From Antedon bifida (taxonomy: Eukaryota; Echinodermata; Crinoidea; Comatulida; Antedonidae): a stretch of 64,000 bases of DNA. The translations under genes were made by a program, and so were the position numbers. This document shows, piece by piece, positions 47,603-59,821 of the stretch. Where the stretch lies: NCBI GenBank assembly GCA_963402885.1, contig OY727102.1:21080001-21144000 (forward strand), in the 5' to 3' direction. Numbering within the stretch: position 1 is the stretch's first letter; each line of letters starts with the position of its first letter. The notes beneath the pieces are model-generated. The model ran no database searches and was not told where the DNA came from. It worked only from the letters and a program-made list of their open reading frames with translations.

Positions 47603-48060
47603 TAAGATTGTTTTAAATGTTATAAAAAAAAGTATGTATGATTTAAGATAAACAAACAGCACAAACATAAAAGGTAAAAAAAAATGTTACAATTAAAAAC
47701 AAGAATAGATAAAAGTAGTGTTTCGCTTAATTTCCATAAATAATACAAATATTGTTTTTAAAAACACCACTGCATTCAGAAATATAACTAATATATCATT
47801 TTGTATTATAATAATCATTTAGCAATTTATAACTTCGTTCCACATAATTAAATTTCATATTAAAATTACCATCAAAGAAAAGATACAATAAATTGACTAA
47901 GATTTATTTAATATGACATATTCAATATAAATGTTGAAACACTGGCATTAATGTATTTGTGAAATGCCTTTGGGCAGTAATAACAACAAGGATGCTTTGA
48001 TGATGCTTCCACCGTGGATCACAACCCGATTCTTAAATTGAATAACGCACTTTGTGTTAA

Positions 48061-48318
48061 TCGGCACTAAAAGAAACTGCTTCGTTTCTAGAACGTTGTG
48101 TAAAATGTTCTAAATTAGAAACTCCTCAGTTCTCCCGGGAATTTTCCGGCCCAGTGGTTGGGGTCAAAGATACAGCCAGCGCCCAGAGCTATGTAGATTA
48201 CGTACACGGAACATACTCAGCTATTAAACACGTTGGTTACTATATTGTTCACTCATCCATAGTACTTATGAACCCTCTTTTCGGTGGCACCAGTTTATAT
48301 TATTTTGCCTTTAAATAA
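48061..48318 (+). CDS. Open frame of 85 codons without a start, possible exon
   Basis: Between TAA at 48058 and TAA at 48316-48318 the + strand is open for 85 codons in a patch of balanced composition. It includes SREFSGPVVGVKDTASAQSY and YVDYVHGTYSAIKHVGYYIV. The first ATG is near the end, so it would have to be an exon or a broken gene. Possible acceptors are ttcgtttctag and taaattag; no clear donor exists before the stop. The - strand also has a 33-codon frame, so a conserved non-coding element is an alternative. Confidence 0.25.
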   Translation, partial: SALKETASFLERCVKCSKLETPQFSREFSGPVVGVKDTASAQSYVDYVHGTYSAIKHVGYYIVHSSIVLMNPLFGGTSLYYFAFK

Positions 48319-50394
48319 AAAGTGTTTAATCTAACAGTCCATTGGACTAATTACTTGTACTCTGAATTCTGTTATTTATTTGCCATTCACCGTCAGCCAG
48401 GCGTGCCAATTACCCATTATTGTTGTTCGTTTTTTATAAACACAGTTGACAAACATTTGCTTGTTTAAATCAACCAAGTGAAATAATTTCATTAGTAGAG
48501 TAGTATCAGAATCCTTAAAGCTCTTTCGGTTGTGGACAATATCGAACAACTTCATTCTGAATGCAATTTGCTAACTCACACCAGCTCTTGAGAGAAAGGC
48601 TAAGTTCAAAAAGTTACCATAGGTCTTATACTTATTGTTGTTCCTCATTCACTCCTGTCAAGACAATATGTCTTACAATCTTTAAAGAGAAAGCCACAGC
48701 AATCTTATGGACATAACAGGAATAGTCCTGTTTCCTTTCTATATGAATCTTATAATAAGCACATTCTCACAGACACGTGGGTGTTGCTATTCAGTCTTGT
48801 ATAATTTTGAATGTACGCCTTCACAATTATCTTATTGATATAACCCTTGAAGAATGGCAAATGTAAATAATTGTGAGATAATCAAATATAAAAAATGGTA
48901 CATCTTGTATTGGTGTATTTACATTTGTGAAAGGCTGAAAATATGTAAATGATACAGAATAATAGGCTAGCTTTATAATACACCTAAAAAAGATTTTTTT
49001 TTTTTTTAAACTTATATTGTAGGACGAGTTTCAGAATATTTAACAAAGTTAATGTATTCTAAAATAAGTTACTATTTAGAGTACTGTACTTTATCAGAAT
49101 CTGTCATTTTCTGATATATATATATATTTTGGATAAATATAGGCGACTCTAACTCTGATTTCAGGTTTTTCTATCTATCTATCCATCCATCTATCTATCA
49201 TCTATGTAAGTTTTTATATGGCACCCTACAAAGAATAGAGCCTAACAATACTAGCATTATTTATTAAAAAGAAAACTTTTATGTTGATCTTTAAATAGAG
49301 GTGCCGAATTCGTTTTTGTTGTTTATTTGAGAAACATTTAATACCACATTACCCAACAAAACAAAGGAACAATTTTGACGCTATTTAGCATATATTAACA
49401 CTATTTAGCATATATATTGATGCTGATAATATAGGACTACCTGTTAATGTACATTAAGTAGCCATGGTAACTGTGTGTGAGGACTGTACCATGTTAATCA
49501 ATAGATGTTAGCTTGGTATCGCTCATTGATCAGTCTGATTATCAGAATTCAAACTCACCAGAATTATCCAATCCCTAGTTGTGCACAAAAAAGGCTTTAA
49601 GAGTGCGCCATTAATTTAAAAGGACACTTTATACATCGATCTGTCAACATCTTTTTTTCCACCCTGCACCCTTGTTTACTTTATTTCTTTTATATAGTTG
49701 TTGTCTCTTTCTTATTGAATTATTGTTGTTAGGTCAAAATTTTTGCATTTTCTAACAGGAACCAAACCTTCATTAGCGAAAGCTATTATTTGGCTCCTTT
49801 TCACATATAGTACTGTTTGTATGATATGAATAAAGTTGAAGGTATTGGAAGTGAGTAAATTGATGTCTATACTTTTCAGCTAGAGTATGATGTGTTTAAA
49901 CTTTGCACGTACCAAGCTGGTGTACTTTTGAACATGTCATTTAACTTCATAACTCGCCTATTATTTGTTGTATGTTTATTGCAAATCATTAATTGCCTCA
50001 ACCTCACAAATCAACCAAAATGTTTACACTGCATTCGTGTGGAATTTTAACTCGTATTTCCTTATGAACTTGTTTTGTGAAAAGCTTTTTGTTCTTGGCA
50101 CTAATAAGCGAGAAAACAGGATTGGAAGAAATGATTGATTATTAAAGTTCCTTGGTTTGTGATTCGGAGGTAAGAACTCACTCACATAATTGATAATTTT
50201 GTGTGGTGGTACGATTTTGGCCTTTTCCACTTTTAAACTTGTGTTATAACAGTTCATGGGTTTGTTTTATTGATTTTGTTGATTTTAAAATCGGTATGAA
50301 TTTGCTCTACTCATTTTTTTTTTACTGTACGGTATATAGTCAATCCTGAATATATCATATCTCGTATCTCATTAGTTTTATTTTACCTCTACAC
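48319..50394. other. Mostly AT-rich sequence, microsatellite near 49170
   Basis: TCTA/TCCA tetranucleotide repeat at about 49170-49205 (CTATCTATCTATCCATCC). A balanced patch at 49440-49640 may be conserved non-coding DNA. The 77-codon - strand frame at 50024-50257 has an ATG but no family or splice support. Confidence 0.4.
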
Positions 50395-50480
50395 AGTTCT
50401 CAACTTGCTATAATTGTAGTAGTCAGTAGTTTTATGTGTCACAATAGTCATTTTGCACATGTGCAGAATGATTTTCAAAC
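50395..50480 (+). repeat. Dispersed repeat, copy b
   Basis: Shares TCAACTTGCTATAATT and a following GTAGT...GCACATG block with 30105-30260. Confidence 0.4.
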
Positions 50481-50787
50481 AGCTCAGAACACAGTATTCA
50501 TTTGGTTTGGTTTTTGTGTGTGTTGTGTGGGTCCTTGATTTGTCCATAACTATTCAATTGCATTTTCCAAAATTTAAGGCCAAATTATCATTTTGCGTAC
50601 TTGTACGTATTTCTGTAGTATTAATCAGATTGGATTTCCATAGTAATTACAGACGTTGTTAGGCAATATTTGAGAACCCTGCCTCTAAGTACCTATGTTT
50701 GATGATATTTTGTTCATAAAAATAGTATTTTCAGTGTTCAGTCTGTTCTTTTTAACACACCAATTACCGTTGAGTGCCACGGTATAA

Positions 50788-50959
50788 AGCTCTGTCTACA
50801 CTATCAAACTATTTTGACAAAAAAAGTGTGATGTGCCCAAATATGGTAGTGATATATGCCCAAATATGGTAGTGATATATGCCCAAATAATGGTAGTGAT
50901 ATGACATCACCATGTCCATGTATGGGCACATCACAATTTTTTGTCACATAAAGTTTGAT
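50788..50959 (+). mobile_element. MITE copy 9, right end truncated
   Basis: Left TIR intact after TAA (50785-50787). Three consecutive AAATATGGTAGTGATA-type units (one reading AAATAATGG), the most of any copy here. The right TIR stops after AAAGTTTGATT, so the element is truncated. Confidence 0.82.
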
Positions 50960-52180
50960 TTTATTATTATAATGACTATATTTTAAAAAACATTTCTACA
51001 ACAAAATTGTTATGCAAAATAACTAGTTTTTATTTTAGTATGAAAAATCATAGTTGCCATGACGTAATAATCATGAGAATGTAGGTCTTTAGCTACAGTA
51101 AGATTGACAATATAACACAGCATTGTCCAGCATTCTATAGACTAGTTCTTACAAATTGCGTAGCGTGGGTGGGTTATTATGTTCTATTATCGAATGTTTG
51201 TATTATAATAATAGTAACTTATTACTCAATTAAAAACTCACTGTAACGTACCGTAAGCAAATAATGGTTTTCTGCTTATTCTAAAAAAGTTCATACTAGT
51301 AACTTTTTAAATGCTCATATTGTTTAAGTATATTATAACTAAAAAGTAGTGGCACAGTAGCTTGGTGGCCCTAGGTCTTGGGTTCAAATCATTTTCACAG
51401 TATTGGGATTTGTTATCATGTTCATAAAGTTAAAATAAAAAATAAAACAAAATTAAATAAATTCATTTGAAAAATCATTGCAATTCTCAATATAATAAAC
51501 AAGTTAATATAGTCTGCTTTTAAAAATGTGTCACATTGGTGAGAGAAATAGTAAATAATTAAAAAAAAAAAATAATAATTATGTTTTGTATGTACATCCA
51601 TAAAAGGAAACTCCAAATTATAGGACTGATCAAAGTTCAACATTTCATCTTTCTTTGAACATTGACAACAGGTATGAAAATGAGAGTAACTTTAATTTTA
51701 ATTGGTTGAAATATTCAATAGTGTGAATATGTACTCTATTTTTGTACACTTACATGAAAATTTATAGTAACATTAAGTTTATTTATTTATATGACTCTTT
51801 TACCTTTCTAACCGGTTGCACTTACAAATTGTGCTATGATCATGTTTCAAACATTAAAACATAAAGATATTTAAATGGATAATCTTGACAATGATTCTGG
51901 TATCCACGTTTAAAAATAACATAATGTCTTGGGAATTGTGATGTTATAAACATCGTAGAATGATTTGACCTGCCAACACATTTATTAATTTACCCACAGA
52001 AATACAGAATTTGATACTCTACTCTAATACTTGCTAGGAAATAAAAACATGTCATAAACTGTGACAACAAATATTGTATAATTAATGTTTTTTTAATTTG
52101 CAGGTTGTCTGTTAAGTGTTGAACTTAACTATATTAACTAACTATTCAAAGGTTCTTGGTACAATTCATGTCTGATTGTT
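50960..52180. other. AT-rich sequence, tRNA-like relic at 51347-51391
   Basis: No gene seen. AGTGGCACAGTAGCTTGGTG resembles an A box and GGTTCAAATC (51381-51390) a B box, but the spacing is shortened. A similar relic is at 57854-57920. Confidence 0.4.
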
Positions 52181-52490
52181 TTTTGTGCCTAGACTACCCG
52201 GATAAACCAACATAGGTTGTTTTCCATCAGAGAGTAGTCAGTATCTTTGTAATTCTTTTATTCATCAAACCTAATTACATTATTTATTATAATACTTGTC
52301 ATAATGAAATGTTATTGTACTCTTATTGGTTGTATTTTGTGCCTAGGCTACTCGGATAAACCAACATAGGTCGTTTCCCATCAGAGAGTAGTCAGTACAT
52401 TTGCAATTCTTTTATTCATCAAACTTTTATTTAATTACATTATATATTATAATACTGTTCCTAAAGAAATGTTGTTGTACTCTTATTGGT
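52181..52490 (+). repeat. 154-bp tandem duplication of a dispersed repeat
   Basis: Two diverged copies start at 52181 and 52335, each with TTTTGTGCCTAG and CGGATAAACCAACATAGGT. Related single copies occur near 21345-21392 (+) and 59161-59187 (-). Confidence 0.85.
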
Positions 52491-52638
52491 TTAATCTGGC
52501 AAGTTAAAATAATGTCTATAACTTTATTAGTATATAAAAATTATACATCTCTTCTATATTGTAATTGATAACAAAATTATATAACTTGTGAGCATAGGCA
52601 ATGCAATGAGCGATCTATTCACCTGATACAAACGCTTC

Positions 52639-54519
52639 ATGTTGCACTATCAACAGCTAGTACAAAGCACAGGTAAGCAAAGGTGTTTAAATCAAGCAAT
52701 AGATATGTTTTTCATAGTTCAATATCCTACTATTTTTTTAAACTGGTGTGAAAATAAATCAACAATTTCCACTTGTACACTTCTTTACAAAGAAGGCCAT
52801 GTTGTTGGTCATAGCAATGATTGCTTCTTAGCCAGCGCCTATTTTGACCAACTCTACCATTACAAACATCCCCGAACATGATACCACTCATTCCAAAGGT
52901 CGTCTTCTCAAGTGAAAATTAATTTGTTGCTTCCCTTTGGTGCTCTTAACGTTATTAATTACGGCAACACCTTGTGAACTAATGGGGCTAGTTAATACCC
53001 TTCCTCCACCTTTATTTTAATGTTGAGTGTATTCATACCTGCAGGGCCTGGATTGATTGTATTTTATGGAAGAGTTGATGTAGATAAAGCGAATGTGAAA
53101 ATGATACCCACTCCTTTCACTGTTTCGTCAAAAGATAGGAACAACATTTGGTTAGAGGAAATGGTAACATGTGCTAATTCATATGGGTGTGTTTATCTCA
53201 TTTTAAATAAGTTATGCCCTTTCGTTCAATCACCCATTTTAAAAATAGATTGCCGTTTTAAACCATTGCTAATCTTTTTTCAAAATAATTTAAATCGGTA
53301 TACAATATTTAGTATATTTAATATTTATAGTATATAGTAATTTTAATTTAAAGAACAATTTATTATAAACTCAAAATAAAATGTGAATAGAGTAAAAATC
53401 TAAAGATATATTATTAATAAAATGAAATTATTGTTACCATTTAACTTACTGGAAATGTATGGTTGTTTTTTTACTGTTTCAAATAAATGTAAATGAAATG
53501 AATAAAAAAATGAAATTGTTCATTTAGAAGGTTCATCAAGTTAAACAATTTTTAAGTTTCTGAGTTTAGTTATATTTGTTGCAAAATTTGAATTTTGAAT
53601 AATAATTTTGTTCAGTTTGATAACTTTTATGCTTCTTTAAAATTGTATTACATTTATTGGTTTTGATGGAGAAATTTTTTTATCTTTAATCATTTATGAC
53701 ATTTTAAACTATTGTTAAATTAAATGTATTGAAGATTCATGGTACTCAGGATAAAACTGATTTATTATAATTACATATTATATATACGTTTATTATGTAA
53801 TGATTTTTAACTTTGTCTATTTATACTGTACTAATTTTTATATTTAGTATATATACGGAAGGATAAAAAAAATTTATTATAAACTTTGGTCTTCCATAAG
53901 TGGTAGGCATAAATATCCTTGTACAGTCATATCATATTTTCGCCTGACTTTTGTTTTGTCTGTTTTTCTTTGATGTAAAATTTTCTTTTTTGTTTATTTG
54001 ATGGATTTTTATATTTTTATATAATTATACTAATAAATTTATTGTATAAATTAAAAACTTGCAATAAAAGTATTTTATCAGTTTTACTTAATTGGCTCTC
54101 AACATCTTATTAATTTCTAAGTAGATGTTTAGATAATATATGTTCTTAACTTGACAGTTTACCTCAGATTATCGTTACAAAACTGTTACATTAATACGAG
54201 TACTTAAGTTACCGGTATCTTTAGTCAAGAAACCTGTCTGGTGTTATGATACTTTGCTTGTAGGTGTCATATCCTTACACTTTGAACAGTACTAGGAAAT
54301 CCTACCCAGAGAAAAGTCAAATTTAAGCAAATATTGGTATCATTAGTGTAATTAATAGCCACTGATATGCTGACTCTATTGCAGTGCGAATGTAAACTTG
54401 TATTGTTTCACATAGAACCCACTAACCAAATATTTCCTTTTCAAGGCCCGACAACGGATCACCTTAAACCTCTAAGTAAATTAAACGAACTCAAGATTGA
54501 CATTGAGAACAAGTTCTAA
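52639..54519 (+). CDS. Candidate + strand gene with short exons (tentative)
   Basis: First exon 52639-52672: ATG then MLHYQQLVQST, donor CACAG|gtaagc, exit phase 1. Two downstream exons could follow in phase. 53045-53163 (acceptor catacctgcag, encodes GLIVFYGRVDVDKANVKMIP, donor ATG|gtaaca, exit phase 0). 54446-54519 (acceptor tttccttttcaag, encodes DHLKPLSKLNELKIDIENKF and TAA, enters phase 1). The first can splice to either, but the second and third do not join each other in phase, so they would be alternatives. Splice sites are good; the exons are short and no family was recognised. A sequence like the start of the 53045 exon recurs at 54650. Confidence 0.27.
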
Positions 54520-56145
54520 GTTTCAGGATACATTTTACTACGAAGTGTTAGCTTTCACTCCACGGTATTCAAGTTACCTAGGCCCATTGTACAGGTAAAC
54601 ATTCAATCGGTCTTAGGCTTTTCTCACTAGGTGTCGGTTCTGGTCTGTGCACAGGCGCCGGGAATTATTTTATTTTACGGAACAAGGACTAAGGATTGCT
54701 GTATCTGGTGACCAAACCAACTTGCATATAAATCGTATTAAACAAGAGATATACATTGTAAGCAATTGTGAATAGTTTATTTTAGTAATTGAGCAATATG
54801 CTAAGTATGGGTTAAGTTACTTTGTTTAGTCAGATTTAATTACTTCACTTTGGACCCTGTCTGCTCTCTCTAAAACAAAGCATTATGCATAGGTTAGTTG
54901 CCAATACATATTTTATTATTTAGGCCCATTGTACTGGGGTTATCTGGGCCATCCAGGTACTTCTTTCAGGCCTGTCGTTCAGTGTTCACATACCTGTACA
55001 CGGGGGATTATTTGTGCTTGAATGGCCTAGCTCAATAGTTTTTAAAAGACATATTTACATTTATTTTCATACATCATTTTGCTTTTATATACACACCTGT
55101 TTTTATGTTTTCCGACGATATTCATAATTTATAATTTTCAGAAGGTTAATTGCATTTTTTTACTCACAATTCAATTTACTTATTTAATTTTTTTATGATA
55201 TTTATTTTTCAGTTAATTAGTTTTAAGAATAATTTGACTATTATTTGATGGAGATTTGCACGTTTTAAATACCATAAATTAGTTATATTTGTTTATAGAG
55301 TAAGTAGGCCTCCTATTAATTAACATTTCTATCTTTAATTTTGTTGTCGTCAAAGCATCATAGTAAATTTTGTTTGTTGTACCTATAGGACACATATATA
55401 ATGTAATGTGTTTATTCATTAATTTTATTTATTGCTTTTACACTTTGCAAACTTCAATGTGTGGTTTGGTATCTAACCACAGCATTTAAAAAAGAATTAG
55501 CATTTATAGGTCAATATAATATAAATCATGCAAGAAAATTCCAAACAAAAAAATTGTGACTTTGAATATGAATAACTATAGTAAATGATTATTATTATTA
55601 TTATTATTAAGAAAGGTTTTTTAAATAAGAATTGAATAATTGTTTAATTCTCAATTCAAATTTATTGCAACAAAGTAAACATTGTTGAATTTACAATATT
55701 AAAATTACCATTAATAACAATTTAAAATATACAAGTTCATATTACAACATTTAAAAATGACATTAAAATATATAATGTATAATGATAAAATGTTATTTAA
55801 AAATATAAAACAAGCGTTTTTAATAGTGTGCTTATACAAGTACATAATAAAAATTGTTGATTTGGCTATATTAAATTATATCTTTATTAAAATGTTAAAG
55901 GTGATAGATTAAAATTTGATGGGTTTTTTTTATTAAAAAAGTAACAATAAGATTTAAATAAATAATATAATGATAGATTTTTGTTTTCATTTCCAAGTCT
56001 TTTTTTTTCAACCAGGATATTTTTTCTCTGTACATTTGTGTTTAGGCCTTCAGACCATGAATACATAATATCTACAGTATTATGTTTAACAGGCTTCATC
56101 ATTTGATAACTTAGTTTTGCTATAAATTTTCAGCTTGTACATCTT
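54520..56145. other. Non-coding sequence with a balanced patch at 54570-55020
   Basis: TAGGCCCATTGTAC occurs twice (about 54579 and 54922) in the patch. The rest is AT-rich, with an (ATT)n run at about 55589-55610. No gene recognised. Confidence 0.35.
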
Positions 56146-57161
56146 TTATGAGGCGAGTGTGTAACCGAGCCAACGTGACGCCGTTAATTCTACGAGAATA
56201 ATTGCTTCTATATCATTGTTGGACTTGAAAGAAATCATAAAATAAATCCAATTAGATGTCTTTCTTTGTAACTTTTGTTTAATTAAACTAGGGGCGTAGC
56301 TTATCCTCTTATATACTGGGGGAATAACTTAAGTGGGCTGTACTTTAAAAGATTATTAAACAATGCTGACTTGTAATTGTCTGAAAAGTAAACTATTTTA
56401 TAAAACTTTTACAGGGATCATAGCCTAAAACCTGATGTTAAATATAAAGAAATCATATGCTTATTGAATACTTAAGTACCTTGCTCAGAAGGCATTGTAG
56501 TTTTTATGTTGTTTTCTTAAAGAATTTTAGCATTCCTTGGAGGTAGAAATTGTGGAATATTTTATGGAGAAAAGAAAGTGGTTAATAGAGTAATAACCTT
56601 TGTTTTTATTAGTTATAAACGCTTGGCTCTATCTGACCAATAGCAAATAACAGCTTTGTAATTCATTCACTGAAACAAACAGTAACCTACCAGTCAGATA
56701 AATTTACTTTGTTAATAGCAGCCAAAATACTACAAGTTTGGTAATTGTGGCTTTAGGTAAGGCAGCTTTTTAAATAACTTAATTTCTAGTTCTCGTTTTG
56801 GAATTTGTCGGCAAAAAATAGTTTACCTGTGTTTTAGACAGTAATGATGGCATTACCCGCTGTTATTATAAATCAGTGCATTCTCTGATTGGCCAATCGG
56901 AAGTGATATACGAAATTCAAGATGTAGTCTGTGAGCTATGGTTGCTGCATCAGATAACACTCTATACTGATTTTGTTGCTATGAGTTTCAAGCTCACAGC
57001 TAAAAGAAGTAGTTTAGTTACGATGTTACGTTAATTCTATCCCTATTACTCTTCAATAATTACTTGCTTTTTGCTTACTACCGTTAGCCAACCGTGTTCA
57101 TCAACTGACAATTTTACGTCGCCTCCGAGTTCCTTGCAACATTTGCCGTGATATTTAAAAA
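56146..57161 (-). CDS. Candidate 3' end of a - strand gene, two exons
   Basis: Exon 57161-57079 follows acceptor cctatttacctgcag. It enters in phase 1 and encodes YHGKCCKELGGDVKLSVDEH and GWLTV, with donor GTA|gtaagc in phase 0. Exon 56223-56146 follows acceptor tttatgatttctttcaag and encodes SNNDIEAIILVELTASRWLG, YTLAS and TAA, entered in phase 0. Intron 855 bp. Both acceptors are strong and the phases agree. Caution: CTGCAG|gtaaat at 57162-57173 also makes a good donor on the + strand, so the 56.87-57.17 kb patch could instead be a 5' exon of a + strand gene. Family unknown. Confidence 0.33.
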
Positions 57162-57853
57162 CTGCAGGTAAATAGGTTTATTTTTGTTGTTGCTAAAATT
57201 AGATTTACCGTTTAATGTCCAAATGTTAGGTTAAAATTAAAATTAATGTTAAAAAAAACTTTTCTTTGTTGTTAATAACTACAGTATAGCAAATTACCAT
57301 AGAGATACTATATCTCTATAGTAGCCCCTGTTACCAAATAGATCATGATATAGTTTATATTATTAATTATTTGGTTTTTATTATCAAAAACATCTTATAA
57401 ACATTATATTAATCCAAAGGCAAATTACTGAAAAAATGACAATGCTGTGGGTATATAAACATTATATTGTTATATAATGTCTATTCATTTGTAAAAAAAT
57501 TTAAATACATAATATGTAATATTTTTAGATATTAACAATAGTCTCTTGAATTTAAAACTATAAATCATCTTTAATTTTTTGCCAAATTTCAATATTATCT
57601 ACAAATGAATTTAAATCAATAAAACAGAACACATACATAAATTAAAAGTTTTAGATTCCAGCTCGTCAAACAGTTTTAAGTAGAATATTATGAAATTTAA
57701 AATATTTTTGTAGACACAAATAAGATGATGTATGATGTAGATTGTCAATAGTCACATATCTGGTAATATCTTTTCCTGAGCCAAATCTATTTTTATCATC
57801 GCATGTTGCATATTTTAAAGATATAACACAGTGTCGCATAAAAACAGATTAAT

Positions 57854-57920
57854 ATAGTGGCGCTGTAGGTTGGTGCTTAAGGTGATTATTTGCACATATT
57901 AAGATCTATGGTTCAAATCA
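57854..57920 (+). repeat. tRNA-like relic
   Basis: TAGTGGCGCTGTAGGTTGGT as a possible A box and GGTTCAAATC (57910-57919) as a B box, about 37 bases apart. Related to the relic at 51347-51391. No tRNA fold. Confidence 0.4.
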
Positions 57921-58762
57921 TCGTTAGTTCTGTTTTTTCAACTAACTTCAGTTCAGTTTCCATCCGTCAATCAATGTTTGATGTTTGTTACTTTACAAAA
58001 AAAGTTTTAAAAAGTATATTTAATTTTGTAGTAGAATTTCTATTTCATTTATGTTTAATTTTCATTATAAATTAAACAAAACGGTCAATTTTTATTATCT
58101 GGTAAAACTGTTTTTATTTTTGATTGAAAATTTGCCCAAGAAAAACATTTTTTTTAAATATATTTAATATGTTTATTTTGATTTTTAATAGGCATAAATA
58201 TTCCTTTTTTAAAATTTAGTATTTATTTAAAAGAAGTAAAAAGAATGTAACTAAAACAATACAAAAGTTAAATGCAAAGTTAAAACCATAACAAACAAAA
58301 ACTTAAATTAATAAAATGAGAAAAACTAAATTATTAGCTTAATAATATGATTTGGTTTTTTAATTTTAGTTTTTTAAGTTTATTCCATAGATTAGTTCAT
58401 TTAAATGAAAAACTTTTTTTTTTCATCAATTTTTTATTTTCAATATTACTTATTCTTAATAAAAATAAAAATTCATAAATTTAATATACTAGTTGTTAAT
58501 TATATTAACAATTGTGTTTTTACTTTTTAATCAACTGGAAATCCTTTCTATCCGTAGCAGCACTTTTGTTTAAATAGTGTTCAATATTTTATTTTCAATA
58601 TTACTTATTCTAAATATAAATTATAATTCATAGATTTTATTAAACTAGTTAATAATTAGTTTTTAATCTGGAACATTTTAGTAATCATCAATTGATTAGC
58701 TTGTAAATACTAATAGCTAGGCTTAACTTGACAAGCCCTTGATTGATTCTCCACGTCCACAG
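57921..58762. other. Very AT-rich sequence
   Basis: Duplicated phrases (TTCAATATTACTTATTCT at about 58440 and 58594) but no gene. Confidence 0.35.
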
Positions 58763-58897
58763 CAGCATGAACAGCAATATTCCCTCTGGTACCTGTATAA
58801 AATTTATCAATGAGCTGGAAGAGCTGGCTAAAGATGAAAAACAAACGATTGACCTAGAGAGCCGGGACCTTTCATCGATCTTTATCCGTTTAGACAA
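58763..58897 (+). CDS. Candidate coding exon with a possible start codon
   Basis: Acceptor ctccacgtccacag is followed by CAGC and ATG at 58767. The frame runs 43 codons, with INELEELAKDEKQTIDLESR then DLSSIFIRLD, to a moderate donor CAA|gtaaat; if not spliced it ends at TAA 58899-58901. The helical, acidic composition looks coding. If the 56.9-57.2 kb patch is a + strand 5' exon, this would be the exon holding the start codon. An open frame of 89 codons at 59552-59821 begins after a poor acceptor that would fit the phase. Family unknown. Confidence 0.33.
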
Positions 58898-59551
58898 GTA
58901 AATTATCATGGCTTTGCTATATTAACAATAATTGTTCACCTAGGGGGTAAATGTCTGTTCTAGATGTTTGTTGCAATTAACCTAATTTTATCTCTGTTTT
59001 TATTATTTGAAGTTTCTCATGGTGAAATGAAAGTCTTATTTACAATATTAATATTAGTTCTACCAGAGCTTTATTTATGTCTGGACTGTCTTATTGGCAG
59101 GTAGGGGTTTCCACTAAACATTCTTCTTTTTATATTCTCAACTTTGTGGGAAATGTCTAATGTTGGTTTATCCAGGTAAGCCACACTCATATACTACCAA
59201 TCACCATTTCTGGTTTGTGTTTTTAATTTTATTTGAGAAATAATGTTTCAGATTAAGTAAATTAATTAAATATCATAATAATGATTTTCATTATTACCCA
59301 CAATTATTAATTATTCTAGTTGTTATACAGCTAAATTTAATAGAATTAAAATAAATAAGACATTCATTGTTTTTCAATTCAAGTTTTTGGGGCAAAAAAA
59401 CCATCTATATACACTATATGAAATTTTAAAGTAAAAACACAAAAAAAGGAATATTGTGTAAAGTCATGAAAAAAAAATCAGTGCTATACTCAATTTTAAA
59501 ATGTGTTAAAAAAAACATAAAATTTATTTCACATTTAAAAAAACCTGGAGA

Positions 59552-59821
59552 ATGATAGCATTGTTTTCTGTTCAACCTTGGGGCAAAACGGTTTTGGACA
59601 CCTCACAACGTTGCATCAACGAAGCCTTTCCCTCTGGAGACGTTCACTTCCCACTATACAGAAATTTCTCAACACTCGCCTTTGGTTATTCATATATGTC
59701 TCAGAATTTTAACGAAGATTACTTAAGTAGCATAGTATTATCATCACCTATCTTGCTGGCTGATTCCCCAAGCATTATCAGGTGGGACTTACCACAGACT
59801 ATCTGGTTTCAGAAATTGTAG
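59552..59821 (+). CDS. Open frame of 89 codons, unassigned
   Basis: Begins ATGATAGCATTG and runs to TAG in a patch of balanced composition, with QPWGKTVLDTSQRCINEAFP and NFSTLAFGYSYMSQNFNEDY. An AG just before 59551 would join it in phase to the candidate exon at 58763, but its surroundings are purine-rich and make a poor acceptor. No domain recognised. Confidence 0.25.
   Translation: MIALFSVQPWGKTVLDTSQRCINEAFPSGDVHFPLYRNFSTLAFGYSYMSQNFNEDYLSSIVLSSPILLADSPSIIRWDLPQTIWFQKL

Noticed and set aside
50024..50257. 77-codon - strand frame with ATG
   Set aside because: Composition is acceptable but there is no promoter, splice or family evidence; left unassigned.
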